This document shows, piece by piece, positions 18,391 to 28,287 of a stretch of 64,000 nucleotides of DNA. Under the pieces are notes generated by a model that searched no databases, was not told where the DNA came from, and saw only the letters and a program-made list of their open reading frames with translations. Within the stretch, counting starts at the first letter, position 1. Each line of letters starts with the position of its first letter. Both the position numbers and the translations under genes were made by a program. The DNA is from an uncultured Desulfosarcina sp. (GTDB lineage: Bacteria > Desulfobacterota > Desulfobacteria > Desulfobacterales > Desulfosarcinaceae), in assembly GCF_963668215.1 (NCBI RefSeq), contig NZ_OY764190.1:1116001-1180000 (forward strand), given 5' to 3'.

Positions 18391-19527
18391 TCAGTTCGTT
18401 TTCATCATGGTTCTGAACTGGTCGAACAAATAGGCAGCGTCATGCGGCCCCGGCGACGCCTCCGGATGATACTGGACGGCGAACGCGGGCAGCCGCCGAT
18501 GCCGGATGCCTTCAACGGTGTTGTCGTTCAGGTTGATGTGGGTCACCTCGACATCATCGGCGGACAGGCTCTTCATGTCCACCGCGAAACCGTGATTCTG
18601 GGAGGTGATTTCCACCTTGCCCGTGGCCAGGTTCTTGACCGGCTGGTTGGCCCCCCGGTGGCCGAATTTCAATTTGTAGGTCCGTCCGCCCAGGGCCAGG
18701 CCCAGGATCTGGTTGCCCAGGCAGATGCCGAAAATGGGCAGCCGACCCAACAGCTCCCGGGTGGTTTCGATCCCGTAGGTCACCGGTTCCGGATCTCCGG
18801 GACCGTTAGACAGGAAAAGGCCGTCCGGTGCCATGGCCATGATCGTACCGGCCTCGGTCGCAGCCGGAACCACCACCACTTCGAAGCCCGCTTTTTCCAG
18901 GCAGCGGGCAATGTTGTACTTGAGACCGAAATCGATGGCCACCACCGACGGACGGTCCTCCCGCTGCCGCCAGATGCCGGCATCCAGGGTGTCATCGGCT
19001 GCCAGGAATTCAGGCCGGCCGTCCTGCCACCGGTAGGCGGTTTCCGTGGTCACATCCCTGGCCAGGTCCAGGCCTTCCATGCTGGGAATCGCATTGGCCC
19101 GTCTGGTTAAAGACGCGGCATCCAGATCCGTTGTGGATATGATGGCGCGCATGGCTCCGCCGTTGCGGATGTGGCGGGTCAGGGCACGGGTATCCAGGCC
19201 TTCGACGCCCAGGACGCCCTGATTGCTCAGATAATCGGCCAACGATTGCGTCGACCGGAAATTGCTGGGAAAGGGCTGGTATTCCTTGACCAGAAAAGCG
19301 GCCACCTGAATGCGTGCGGACTCCACATCCTCGGGATTGACCCCGTAATTGCCGACCAGCGGATAGGTCATGGTGACCATCTGGCCGCTGTAGGACGGAT
19401 CGGTGAGCACCTCCTGGTAGCCGGTCATGCTGGTATTGAACACCACCTCTCCGCTGGCTTCGCCCGGGCCGGTGAAAGACCGGCAGGGAAAGGTGCGTCC
19501 GTCTTCAAGTGCTAATAAGGCCTTCAT
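18391..19527 (-). CDS. carA: Carbamoyl-phosphate synthase small chain
   Basis: 378 residues with the class I glutamine amidotransferase signature [15 protein letters not shown] (nucleophile Cys about 265) and [11 protein letters not shown] carrying the catalytic His and Glu. The N-terminal domain ([32 protein letters not shown]) is typical. It supplies ammonia to CarB. First gene of the operon. Confidence 0.97.
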   Translation of the reverse strand: MKALLALEDGRTFPCRSFTGPGEASGEVVFNTSMTGYQEVLTDPSYSGQMVTMTYPLVGNYGVNPEDVESARIQVAAFLVKEYQPFPSNFRSTQSLADYLSNQGVLGVEGLDTRALTRHIRNGGAMRAIISTTDLDAASLTRRANAIPSMEGLDLARDVTTETAYRWQDGRPEFLAADDTLDAGIWRQREDRPSVVAIDFGLKYNIARCLEKAGFEVVVVPAATEAGTIMAMAPDGLFLSNGPGDPEPVTYGIETTRELLGRLPIFGICLGNQILGLALGGRTYKLKFGHRGANQPVKNLATGKVEITSQNHGFAVDMKSLSADDVEVTHINLNDNTVEGIRHRRLPAFAVQYHPEASPGPHDAAYLFDQFRTMMKTN

Positions 19528-19601
19528 ATTCTCTGCTGTCGCTTTTTCCTGTTGCCAAGGTTCTGTGGTCCATTACCACATCTGCCCGGCAAATCAACCA
19601 T

Positions 19602-19627
19602 CAAAAAAAAGCAGGCTGACGCCTGCC
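19602..19627 (-). terminator. Terminator of the glutamate synthase operon
   Basis: GCAGGC-TGAC-GCCTGC hairpin; the A-tract to its left becomes a U-tract in minus-strand transcripts. It lies downstream of the 19755 stop and upstream of carA. Confidence 0.8.
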
Positions 19628-19754
19628 TTCCTGCCAAAAAAAGATGGAATTGCCGAATATTGCCGACTGTTGTTCCAATGGACTGAAATTGTGGACGGTG
19701 GTGGTCGATGTCAACTCCAACCGGCTCCTTTTCTCTAAATCAGACGATAACATA

Positions 19755-22088
19755 TCAGCCGATGGGCGTGTTCTCCACCAGGTCCCAGATGCCGCAGGGG
19801 CAGGCCCCGGCACAGAAGCCGCAGCCGATGCAGCGCTCCGCATCCACCACGTACTCGAATTCAACGCCCTCCCCGGCCTTGCGACTGATGGCTGCCTGCG
19901 GGCAGACGGCCACGCAGATGCCGCAGTCGCGACAGGTGCCGCACGACGAGCACTGGGAGCCGCACTGGTCCATGTCTTCGTACTGAACGATGCGGGGATC
20001 CAGGTATTCCAGGGAGACGCGCTCGATGTCGATGACCATCTTGCGGTCGGCCCCGGGGCGCTTGCCGGCCAGGATCTCTGTTATGGTTTCCGCCGCCCGC
20101 CGTCCGGCGCCGATGGCATCGGTCAAAAGGCCGGGCCGCACCACATCGCCAATGGCGTAAATCTTGGCATTGGAGGTCTGGTAGTCGTCGTTGACCACCA
20201 CGTATCCCCGCTCGGTGGCCACGTCCTCGGGCAGAAAATCCAAGTCCGGCGCATCGCCGATGGAGATGATCACCGTATCGGCGGGGATCAGCTCGCCGCT
20301 CTCCAGTTCAACCCCTTCTTCGGTGATCCGGCGGGTGAATACCGGCCAGCGGAACACGGCACCCGCCGCCTCGGCATCCTCTCGCTCCTTGCCGAAGCTG
20401 GCCGGTTCCTGGACGTCCAGCAGGGTGATCGCTTCGGCGCCCAGACGGGCCGCTTCGGTGGCCACATCGCAGCCCACGTTGCCGGCACCGATAATCACCA
20501 CCCGCTTGCCCGGTTTGGCGTTGTCGCTTTTGGCGTCGGTGAGAAAGTCCGTGGCCGTGGCCATAAGCTCCTTGCCCGGAATGGGCAGGGTTCTCGGCTT
20601 TTGCGCCCCGGCGGCCACAACCACGAAATCGTAGTCGGCAACCAGCCGGTCGGTATCCTCGCGACTCAGTTTCTGCTGCAAATGGACATGGGGGATCACT
20701 TCGGCGGCCCGATCCAGCTCCTTTTTCACCACATCGGCCGGAATCCGGCTGTTGGGGATCACCGAGGCAATTTTACCGCCCAGGGTCGGAGCGTTGTCGA
20801 AGACCACGGCTTCATGACCCTTGCGCCGCAGCTGCCAGGCGGTGGAAATGCCGGCAGGTCCCCCGCCGATCACGGCGATGCGCTTGCCGGAAAGGGGCGG
20901 CAGTTCCGGCAGGCCGGCATTGATGCTGGCCCGCCCCAGTTGGGAGACATCCACGGGCGTCATGAAGGCCGAGCCTTTGGTGCAGGCCGTCATACAGGGA
21001 TGGGGACACAGGTAGCCGCACACCGATGCCGGAAACGGGGTGAAGGCCAATGCCAGGTCCACGGCCTCGTCAACCCGTCCCTCGCGCACCAGGCGCCAGC
21101 GCTCCTGCACCGGAATGCCCGACGGACAGGAGGCTTCGCACGGGGCCTTGAACTTGCGGTTTTCCCAGACGGGCACGAAGCGCCGCAGATCGCCCTGGGT
21201 AATCACGGGGATGGGGCTGCGGTCGATGTCGGTCAGGTCGCCGACGATGCCGCCCTTGCCCAGCTGCTTTTCCCATACCTGCGCCCGGAAATCGGCCATG
21301 GATCGGCGTCCCGGACCGGCCTTGTCCTGGGGCGAGCGGGCAACGATGAGCTGCCAGGCTTCACGCACGGTCAGATCGTCGAACAGCTCCATGCGGTCGA
21401 TGGCCGTCAGATAGGCTTTCATCCCCTCGGTCAGCCACTGCCAGTCCGCGTCCTCGATGGGCATCATCTTGGCATCGGCGTGGCTGAAGCCCTGGTGGGG
21501 GCCGCGAAAGAAGATCCGCCCGCCCACCATTCCCACTGCAGGCCGGTAGCCCAGCACATTGTCCGGATTCTGGGGCGAGTGACCGCAGACGACGGCAACA
21601 CCGCCGGCCATGAATTCGGCGAAATAGTCGCCGGCACTGCCCAGCACCCACAATTCCGGCGGTTCGAAGCGGGGATTGAACTTGGTCATGGTCATGCCGC
21701 GGGAACCGATGTTGCCGGCAATGTATACCTTGCCCTGGGCCATGCCGTTGGACACGCCGTTAGAGGCATGGCCGTGCACCGTGATGACCGCCCCGGCGTT
21801 GAGCCAGCCTACATCATCGGACACCGGACCCATCACTTCGATAAAGGTGCCCGGATAGCCCAGCGACCCCAGCCGCTGGCCGGCGTGGCCTTCCACCGTG
21901 ATATGAACCGGTTCGCCGTTGGTTTTCCACAGGCGCCCGCCGATGCCGTGCTGGCCGAAAGCCTGAACGTTCAGATGACGGTGCCCGTCTTTAACAGCCT
22001 GTTGAAGCTCTTCTTCAAGCAGCCGCGAGGCCAGCCGTTCGCCCTCACGTTTTCCCGTTATGGTAAAAGGTTGTCTCTTTTCCGTCAT
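19755..22088 (-). CDS. Glutamate synthase subunit: GXGXG (GltB C-domain) fused to GltD-like oxidoreductase and ferredoxin
   Basis: 777 residues with three parts. Residues 1 to about 240 are the GXGXG structural domain found at the C-terminus of classical GltB (GHAGQRLGSLGYPGTFIEVMG). Next is a GltD-like NADPH/FAD part with cysteines CEASCPSG, CGYLCPHPC and two dinucleotide folds (IGGGPAGIS and IGAGNVG). The end is a two-4Fe-4S ferredoxin (CRDCGICVAVCP and CIGCGFCAGACPCGIW). It should deliver electrons to the FMN subunit encoded just upstream. The fusion of GltB C-domain to GltD plus ferredoxin differs from the bacterial two-subunit enzyme. Confidence 0.9.
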   Translation of the reverse strand: MTEKRQPFTITGKREGERLASRLLEEELQQAVKDGHRHLNVQAFGQHGIGGRLWKTNGEPVHITVEGHAGQRLGSLGYPGTFIEVMGPVSDDVGWLNAGAVITVHGHASNGVSNGMAQGKVYIAGNIGSRGMTMTKFNPRFEPPELWVLGSAGDYFAEFMAGGVAVVCGHSPQNPDNVLGYRPAVGMVGGRIFFRGPHQGFSHADAKMMPIEDADWQWLTEGMKAYLTAIDRMELFDDLTVREAWQLIVARSPQDKAGPGRRSMADFRAQVWEKQLGKGGIVGDLTDIDRSPIPVITQGDLRRFVPVWENRKFKAPCEASCPSGIPVQERWRLVREGRVDEAVDLALAFTPFPASVCGYLCPHPCMTACTKGSAFMTPVDVSQLGRASINAGLPELPPLSGKRIAVIGGGPAGISTAWQLRRKGHEAVVFDNAPTLGGKIASVIPNSRIPADVVKKELDRAAEVIPHVHLQQKLSREDTDRLVADYDFVVVAAGAQKPRTLPIPGKELMATATDFLTDAKSDNAKPGKRVVIIGAGNVGCDVATEAARLGAEAITLLDVQEPASFGKEREDAEAAGAVFRWPVFTRRITEEGVELESGELIPADTVIISIGDAPDLDFLPEDVATERGYVVVNDDYQTSNAKIYAIGDVVRPGLLTDAIGAGRRAAETITEILAGKRPGADRKMVIDIERVSLEYLDPRIVQYEDMDQCGSQCSSCGTCRDCGICVAVCPQAAISRKAGEGVEFEYVVDAERCIGCGFCAGACPCGIWDLVENTPIG

Positions 22089-22124
22089 TCCCTCTTCTCC
22101 AATAGTAGCAACAACAGGCTTTTG

Positions 22125-22170
22125 GGCTGTAGGCTGCAGGGAAATCGGATCGAGTCCTTTTCCTACAGCC
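22125..22170. repeat. Hairpin between glutamate synthase genes
   Basis: GGCTGTAGG (22125-22133) and CCTACAGCC (22162-22170) form a 9-bp inverted repeat in the 109-bp gap between two genes of the operon. It could be an attenuator or an RNA-stability element. Confidence 0.4.
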
Positions 22171-22197
22171 TGAACCGCTACAGTCTACCCACCTGAC

Positions 22198-23832
22198 TTA
22201 CACTACATATTTGATTTTAAGCCGCTGGGCGGCATCGTAGTCGCTGATGCCCAGTGCATCCGACATGCCGATGGGCAGGGCTGTTGAGCGGCCCAGGGGC
22301 GCCACGATCTTTTTCAGTTCCGTGTCGAAAGCCAGGAAAAGGTCGACCACCCGTTCGGCCACCTTTTCCACGTCCAGGCGGCGGTAGAGGCGGGGATCCT
22401 GGGAGGTGATGCCCCGGGGACAGCGGCCGATGTTGCAGATGTTGCAGCGGTCGCTCTCCGACCCCAGACAGCCGGCGGCTGCCTGCATGATGTATTTGCC
22501 GGTCTGCACGCCGCTGGCACCCAGCATGATCAGGGCCGCGGCGTTGGCGGCCAGATTGCCGCTCTTGCCGACCCCGCCCCCGGCAAACAGGGGGATTTCG
22601 TTCTGCATGCCCACTTCCACCAGGTTCAGGTAGCCGTCCCGGATGTTGGTGGCGATGGGATGGCCCATGTGGTCCATGGAAACGTTGTAGGCAGCGCCGG
22701 TGCCCCCGTCCTCGCCGTCGATGGCCAGGCCGGCGGCATAAGGGTTGCGGGTGAGGTTGTTGAGCACGGCCATGGCTGTCGAGGTCGCCGAAATCTTGGG
22801 ATAGACCGGCACCCGGAATCCCCAGGCCATGTACATGGACTGGATCATCTTGGCCACGGACTCCTCGATGGAGTACTGGGTCTGGTGGGTGGGCGGGCTG
22901 GGCAGGCTGACGCCCGGCGGCACGCCGCGAATGGCGGCGATCAGCTTGTTGACCTTGTGCCACATGAGCAGGCCGCCGTCGCCGGGCTTGGCTCCCTGGC
23001 CGTATTTGATCTCGATGGCGCAGGGGTCCTCCACCATTTCCGGAATGGAATGGATGATCTCGTCCCAGCCGAAATAGCCGCTGGCGATCTGCAGGATCAC
23101 ATATTTGATAAAGGGGCTGCGCAGCAGGCGCGGCGGGCAGCCGCCCTCACCGGTGCAGATGCGCACGGGCATGCCCAGTTCCTCGTTGAGGTACGCCACG
23201 CCCATCTGCAAGCCCTCCCACATGTTGGGCGAAAGGGCGCCGAAGCTCATGCCGCCGATGACCAGCGGATAGATTTCGCGTACCGGCGGGATCCATCCGT
23301 TTTCGGCCAGAAACTTCAGGTTTTTCTCCGGCGGCAGAATCCGGCCCAGAAGGGTGCGCAGTTCGAACTCGTGGCGGCCGGCATCCAGGGCCGGGTCGGT
23401 GAGCATGGAAATACGGATGAACTTGATCTGATCCAGGATGCCGCCCGGTACGTTGCGCCGCCCTCCCCGGCTGCGGGGCTGGCCGCCGCGGTTGATGTGG
23501 AAGCGCAGCTTGTCGGCCTCGTCGGACCGCACGGGCATAATGGCGTCGTTGGGACAGACCAGGCTGCAGGTGGCGCATCCCACGCAGGCATAGGCCGGAT
23601 CGGTCTTCTGGCGGATGCCGTGGAAAATGTCGAAACTGCTGCCGGGGTTGCCCTGGGGATTCAGCGAAACGGTGATCTTCCGCTTGCGGAAAACCCCCAG
23701 TTCGATGGCGTTGACCGGGCACACGGCCGTACACCGGCCGCACAGGGTGCACTTGTCTTTTTGCCACAGGATCTGCCAGGGCAGATCCTTGACGCTTAGT
23801 GTAGAAGGGCTAATGGCTGCGTTTGGCTGCAT
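22198..23832 (-). CDS. Glutamate synthase FMN-binding subunit with N-terminal ferredoxin (archaeal type)
   Basis: 544 residues. Two 4Fe-4S motifs (CTLCGRCTAVCP and CVGCATCSLVCP) come first, followed by the FMN-barrel glutamate synthase domain with VIGGMSFGALS, GQGAKPGDGG and GEDGGTGAA. A CNICNIGRCPRGI segment carries the 3Fe-4S-type cysteines. This is the central GltB domain made as a separate chain. It overlaps the preceding glutaminase gene by 37 bp, indicating coupled translation, and precedes the GltD fusion. Confidence 0.93.
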   Translation of the reverse strand: MQPNAAISPSTLSVKDLPWQILWQKDKCTLCGRCTAVCPVNAIELGVFRKRKITVSLNPQGNPGSSFDIFHGIRQKTDPAYACVGCATCSLVCPNDAIMPVRSDEADKLRFHINRGGQPRSRGGRRNVPGGILDQIKFIRISMLTDPALDAGRHEFELRTLLGRILPPEKNLKFLAENGWIPPVREIYPLVIGGMSFGALSPNMWEGLQMGVAYLNEELGMPVRICTGEGGCPPRLLRSPFIKYVILQIASGYFGWDEIIHSIPEMVEDPCAIEIKYGQGAKPGDGGLLMWHKVNKLIAAIRGVPPGVSLPSPPTHQTQYSIEESVAKMIQSMYMAWGFRVPVYPKISATSTAMAVLNNLTRNPYAAGLAIDGEDGGTGAAYNVSMDHMGHPIATNIRDGYLNLVEVGMQNEIPLFAGGGVGKSGNLAANAAALIMLGASGVQTGKYIMQAAAGCLGSESDRCNICNIGRCPRGITSQDPRLYRRLDVEKVAERVVDLFLAFDTELKKIVAPLGRSTALPIGMSDALGISDYDAAQRLKIKYVV

Positions 23833-24926
23833 ACGGAAACCTCCTGGCGCTGCGGTCCGACAATGACCGTGTCCAGATGCATGGGTTGAAAATCCTGGCT
23901 TTTGTCACGGTCGGGAACGGCGTAGTCCAGGCCGCAAATTTCAGAGGAGAACGCGTAGCGGCCCGGCCGGCCGCCCACCACACCGGGACGCAGCTTCTTG
24001 CGGTCCTGAACCATGAACAGGCTGTGGTCCGGCAGACAGCCGATCACGCAGTTGGGGCCGTCGATGGTCAGCCGCCGGCAGGAGTGCTTGAGCTGCTTCA
24101 GCAGTTCGGCGTTGGGGTGAACGGCGATGTCGCTGTCCTGCAACGGGGTGATGACATGTTTGTATCCGCTCACATCCAGCCCCAGACGGGTCTGGGTAAA
24201 GTGCAGGATGTGGGTGAACACCTCCGAATCGCTCTGGTAGCCCGAGTATCCGGGAAAGTTGCGGGACAGCAGAAACTCCCGGATCGGCGTGAAGGCCGTG
24301 CACTCGCCGTTGGTCATGGAGGCGTAGCCCTGAATGAAAAATGGATGGCAGGCATACAGGTTGATGGCGTAGTTGGTGTTCTGCCGCCCCTGGGCCATGA
24401 TGACCCGCGCATGCAGCTCTTTGCGGTCCAGTTTCAGGTATTGGGCCACCTGCAGGGGATCGCCGATCTCCTTGAGCATGATGACGTCCGGCCAGAAGGA
24501 AAAGACGATCATGTCGCCCTTTTCTTCGCCCATGGCCCGGAGCTGAAGACGAATCTTCAGCAGCCTGTCGTACAGGACCTCGGTGGGTTCGTCGTCCCAC
24601 TCTTCCGGATATTCATAGGCCCGGATCAGGTAGACATCGCGCTTGGGAACGCCGGGGGGCGGATTCTTGGGAACCTTGATGGTAATCTTGTACTTGGTCA
24701 TGAACCCGATATCCATCATGAAGGCATCCAGGCGCCGGAGGCCCTCCTCGCTGAAGATGCCCGAGAGAATCGGGGCATCCTTGATCTCTTCGAAAGGGCC
24801 GCTCAAATCCCTTAAAAACAGACCGACACCGGATCCATCGTGGCCTTCCCGCATGACGTCCATGGCTTCCAGGGCAATCATGGGGGAGACGGGGGTCTCG
24901 CTGGTCATGGCAAACAGTCGGCACAT
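23796..24926 (-). CDS. Glutamate synthase glutaminase subunit (class II amidotransferase)
   Basis: About 376 residues from the ATG at 24926, which places a cysteine at position 2 (MCRLFAM), as an Ntn amidotransferase needs; the frame to 25085 would bury it. An AAGGAG site lies upstream. REGHDGSGVGLF and GHNG-region equivalents (TNGECTAFTPIREFL) mark the PurF/GltB-type glutaminase. It releases ammonia from glutamine for the FMN subunit. First gene of the operon; it faces glnE across a 427-bp region. Confidence 0.88.
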   Translation of the reverse strand: MCRLFAMTSETPVSPMIALEAMDVMREGHDGSGVGLFLRDLSGPFEEIKDAPILSGIFSEEGLRRLDAFMMDIGFMTKYKITIKVPKNPPPGVPKRDVYLIRAYEYPEEWDDEPTEVLYDRLLKIRLQLRAMGEEKGDMIVFSFWPDVIMLKEIGDPLQVAQYLKLDRKELHARVIMAQGRQNTNYAINLYACHPFFIQGYASMTNGECTAFTPIREFLLSRNFPGYSGYQSDSEVFTHILHFTQTRLGLDVSGYKHVITPLQDSDIAVHPNAELLKQLKHSCRRLTIDGPNCVIGCLPDHSLFMVQDRKKLRPGVVGGRPGRYAFSSEICGLDYAVPDRDKSQDFQPMHLDTVIVGPQRQEVSVCSQTQPLALLH

Positions 24927-25353
24927 GGTTGACGCTCTCCTTTTAACCGCCGGGGGTAGAAAATCCGGCACTGACGCGTCAATGCCGGACTCGAAAGAAA
25001 GACTTGTTTTTTCGATCCAGAATAATTTTTTGCAAGCTTTGTACCGTATCACATAATTAGCGAATTTCCAATGCCATCCTAACACGATCCACCCATTTCC
25101 CTCGGGGTTGCCCTATCATTTTTAACAAAATTGAAATAAAATCGAATCAGAAACTACAAAATTGAAATCATTGCCGGCCGTGGATGGCACCTTACGTAAA
25201 CCATCGAAAAAATAACGATCTTGGCAATATTGGTCAAATCTGCTAATTTTTATTTAAATTGGCTTCCTCATTTTTCGGTTGGCCAGCGGTCGACGCTGCC
25301 CGCGGGGAGAGAGCCTTTGCGATCACCACCGTGATAAGGATGGATGCCGCCCG
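24927..25353. other. Divergent intergenic region between glutamate synthase and glnE
   Basis: AT-rich stretch with no reading frame of its own; it must hold the promoters of both the glt operon and glnE. I looked for a -24/-12 sigma54 pattern and found no convincing one. Confidence 0.5.
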
Positions 25354-28287
25354 ATGAACGGCTCCCACGACATACTGACGGAAAAGCAGCAAGACCAATG
25401 GACCGTCTTCTGCCATAAGGTTCAGGCCATGGGCAACCCTTTCGACCCCGAATCGGAAGGCGCCCGGCTATTGAATGCGGCCTTCGCCTTCAGCGACTTC
25501 GTGGCAGCCGGTTGCATTCACCACCCGGACACAGCCCTGGATCTGATCGACAGCGGCGACCTGCTCGCCCCCTACGATGACGACCGGATGGCCGTTACGC
25601 TGAATTCGCGGCTTCGAACGATAGCGGAAACCGGGCCGGACAACACCATCCATGCTCTTCTGGCCACCCTGAAACCGGCCCTGCGAACCTTCCGGAGGCG
25701 GGAAATGGTGCGCATTGCCGTCCGGGACCTGACCGGCCTGAGCGACCTGGATGAAACCATGGCCGATCTTTCCGCCCTGGCGCGGGCGGCCATCGACGGG
25801 GCTCTGGACCTGTTGTACGCCGTGCATTGTGCCGAGGAAGGGGTCCCGCAGAACAGCCAGGGCGCCCGGCAGCGACTGGTGGTCCTCGGGATGGGCAAAC
25901 TGGGGGCCGGAGAACTCAATTTCTCGTCGGATGTCGATCTGATCTTCACCTTCCCCTCCGGCGGACAGACCGAGGGGGGCAAGGCCCCGGTTGCCAACGA
26001 GGCCTTTTTCACCCGCCTGTGCCGGCATCTGATCCAGGCCATCGGCGAAACCACCACCGACGGTTTTGTCTTCCGGGTGGACACCCGGCTGCGGCCCTAT
26101 GGCGACGGCGGCCCGCTGGCCATGAGTTTCGATCACATGGAGGACTACTACCAGCACCAGGGCAGGGAATGGGAGCGCTACGCCCTGATCAAGGCCGACG
26201 TGGTGGCCGGAGACCGAAAGGCCGGCCGCGAATTGCTGCGACGGCTGCGGCCTTTCGTCTATCGGCGCTATCTGGATTTCGGCGTCTTCGAATCCCTGCG
26301 GGAGATGAAGCGCAAAATCAGCGCCGAGGTTCGCCGCAAAAACCTGCACGACAATATCAAGCTGGGCAGCGGCGGGATCCGGGAGATCGAGTTTTTCGGC
26401 CAGATGTTCCAGCTGATCCGGGGCGGCGTGCTGCCTGCGCTCCAGAAGCCGGCCATCCAGTCCGTACTGGAAACCCTCGGCCGGGAGGGATTTATACCTC
26501 CTGCCGTTTGCCGAGAACTGACCGCCGCCTACCGCTTTCTTCGAACCACCGAACATCGGCTCCAGGAAGTCGATGACCGGCAGACTCACGCCCTGCCCGC
26601 AGACCCGGTCGCCCGCCTGCGCCTGGCCCGCTCCATGGAATGTGACAGTTGGGAAAGCTTCCGGGAGATTCTGGACGGCCACCGCCGCAAGGTCCGCATT
26701 CATTTCGACGGCCTGCTGGAAACGGATTCCGGTTCGACGGGATCGGGCGGCCGGGAAGCGTCGGGCCTGGTCGAGGCCTGGTCGGTGGCCGAATCAACCG
26801 ACGAACGCCGCCGCCTGCTGGAAACCGCCGGTTTTCCAGACGGCGGGGCCGCCGCCGGACTGTTGGAGGCCTTTGATGCCGAACCGGCCACCCGGTCGTT
26901 GAGCAGCGCGGGAAAACAGCGGCTGGAAAAACTGATTCCGCGCCTGTTGAAGGCCGCTTCCGGCTGCGACGATCCCGCAACGGTGCTCAAGCGGGTGCTG
27001 CAGCTGCTCAAATGCATTCAGCAGCGCACCAGCTACCTTTCCCTGCTCATCGAATACCCCACCGCCCTGACCCATCTGATTCGGCTGGTGGGGGCCAGCC
27101 CGTGGATCGCCGCCTTTCTCAGCCAACACCCCGTGCTGCTGGACGAACTATTGGATCCGCGCACCCTGTATGCGCCGCCCGGCCCCGAAACCCTGCGGGC
27201 CGAACTGGAACGCAAACTGGCTGCCGTGCCCGACGACGATCTGGAATACCAGATCGAAGCCCTGTGCATTTTCCGGCAGGTGAACACGCTGAAGGTGGCC
27301 GCATCGGACATCACCAGCACCCTGCCGTTGATGAAGGTCAGCGATCACCTGAGCTGGATTGCCGAAACCATCCTGGACAAGGTCGTCGAAATCTCCTGGA
27401 ACCACCTGGTGGAAAAACATGGCCGCCCGACCTGCACCCTGGACGGCCGGGTCTGCGACCGCGGGTTTGCCGTCATCGGCTACGGCAAACTCGGCGGCCT
27501 GGAACTGGGCTACGGATCCGATCTGGACCTGGTTTTTCTCCACGCGGCCGATCCCGGGGAAACGGTCGGCGGCCCGCGCCCCATCGACAACGCCCATTTT
27601 TTTGCCCGGCTGGGACAACGGGTGGTCCACATGCTGTCGACCCATACGCCGGCCGGCATGCTCTATGAAGTCGACATGCGGCTGCGGCCCAGCGGCGCTT
27701 CGGGACTGCTGGTCAGCCAGATCAAGGGGTTTGCGGATTACCAGAGCAACGACGCCTGGACATGGGAACACCAGGCCCTGATCCGGGCGCGACCCATTAC
27801 CGGCGATGCCGCGCTGCGCGAGGCCTTTTCCGCCATCCGCCGCCAGAGCCTGTGCCGGAGGCGGGACCCGGCGACGCTCAAAACCGATGTTCGGGAAATG
27901 CGGGAACGGATGCGGGAAAGCCGGCTGGACGCCCAGCCGGGCCAGATCGACATCAAGGAAGAGGCCGGCGCCATGGTGGACATCGAGTTTCTGGTCCAAT
28001 ACCTGGTGCTGCGACATGCCGCCGACCACCCGGAACTGACCCGCTGGACCGACAATGTCCGGCTGCTGCAGTCCCTGGCCGAAACCGGCATTCTGGACCA
28101 GACCGCCGCCTATCGTCTGCGTCAGGCGTATCTGATCTACCGGGCCGTGGCGCACCGCCTCAATCTTCAGGAACGCTCCACCTGCATCGACAGCAACCGG
28201 TTCGAACACTTAAGGCAGATGGTGCAGCAATTCTGGCACAAGACCCTGGCCGCAACGCCGGAACAGCCATCGGACGACACCCCATGA
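25354..28287 (+). CDS. glnE: Glutamine synthetase adenylyltransferase/adenylyl-removing enzyme
   Basis: About 977 residues from the ATG at 25354 (MNGSHD; the frame opens at 25279). Two nucleotidyltransferase halves are seen: GMGKLGAGELNFSSDVDLIF (adenylyl-removing) and GYGKLGGLELGYGSDLDLVFLH (adenylylating), each followed by a helical GlnD-like domain. It switches glutamine synthetase off and on by adding or removing AMP. Its place opposite the glutamate synthase operon fits nitrogen control. It overlaps the following kinase by 4 bp (ATGA). Confidence 0.95.
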   Translation: MNGSHDILTEKQQDQWTVFCHKVQAMGNPFDPESEGARLLNAAFAFSDFVAAGCIHHPDTALDLIDSGDLLAPYDDDRMAVTLNSRLRTIAETGPDNTIHALLATLKPALRTFRRREMVRIAVRDLTGLSDLDETMADLSALARAAIDGALDLLYAVHCAEEGVPQNSQGARQRLVVLGMGKLGAGELNFSSDVDLIFTFPSGGQTEGGKAPVANEAFFTRLCRHLIQAIGETTTDGFVFRVDTRLRPYGDGGPLAMSFDHMEDYYQHQGREWERYALIKADVVAGDRKAGRELLRRLRPFVYRRYLDFGVFESLREMKRKISAEVRRKNLHDNIKLGSGGIREIEFFGQMFQLIRGGVLPALQKPAIQSVLETLGREGFIPPAVCRELTAAYRFLRTTEHRLQEVDDRQTHALPADPVARLRLARSMECDSWESFREILDGHRRKVRIHFDGLLETDSGSTGSGGREASGLVEAWSVAESTDERRRLLETAGFPDGGAAAGLLEAFDAEPATRSLSSAGKQRLEKLIPRLLKAASGCDDPATVLKRVLQLLKCIQQRTSYLSLLIEYPTALTHLIRLVGASPWIAAFLSQHPVLLDELLDPRTLYAPPGPETLRAELERKLAAVPDDDLEYQIEALCIFRQVNTLKVAASDITSTLPLMKVSDHLSWIAETILDKVVEISWNHLVEKHGRPTCTLDGRVCDRGFAVIGYGKLGGLELGYGSDLDLVFLHAADPGETVGGPRPIDNAHFFARLGQRVVHMLSTHTPAGMLYEVDMRLRPSGASGLLVSQIKGFADYQSNDAWTWEHQALIRARPITGDAALREAFSAIRRQSLCRRRDPATLKTDVREMRERMRESRLDAQPGQIDIKEEAGAMVDIEFLVQYLVLRHAADHPELTRWTDNVRLLQSLAETGILDQTAAYRLRQAYLIYRAVAHRLNLQERSTCIDSNRFEHLRQMVQQFWHKTLAATPEQPSDDTP

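Noticed and set aside
19644..22196. 850-residue plus-strand frame opposite the GltD fusion gene
   Set aside because: The minus-strand protein is clearly homologous to glutamate synthase; the plus frame is a shadow rich in G, A and H typical of GC-rich antisense reading.
25086..25353. Sigma54 promoter for glt or glnE
   Set aside because: One TGGCAC occurs, but no TTGC follows at the proper distance.
27762..28283. N-terminal 174 residues of the frame that becomes the hybrid kinase
   Set aside because: This part lies inside glnE in another frame and has no domain; the kinase starts at the ATG that overlaps the glnE stop.
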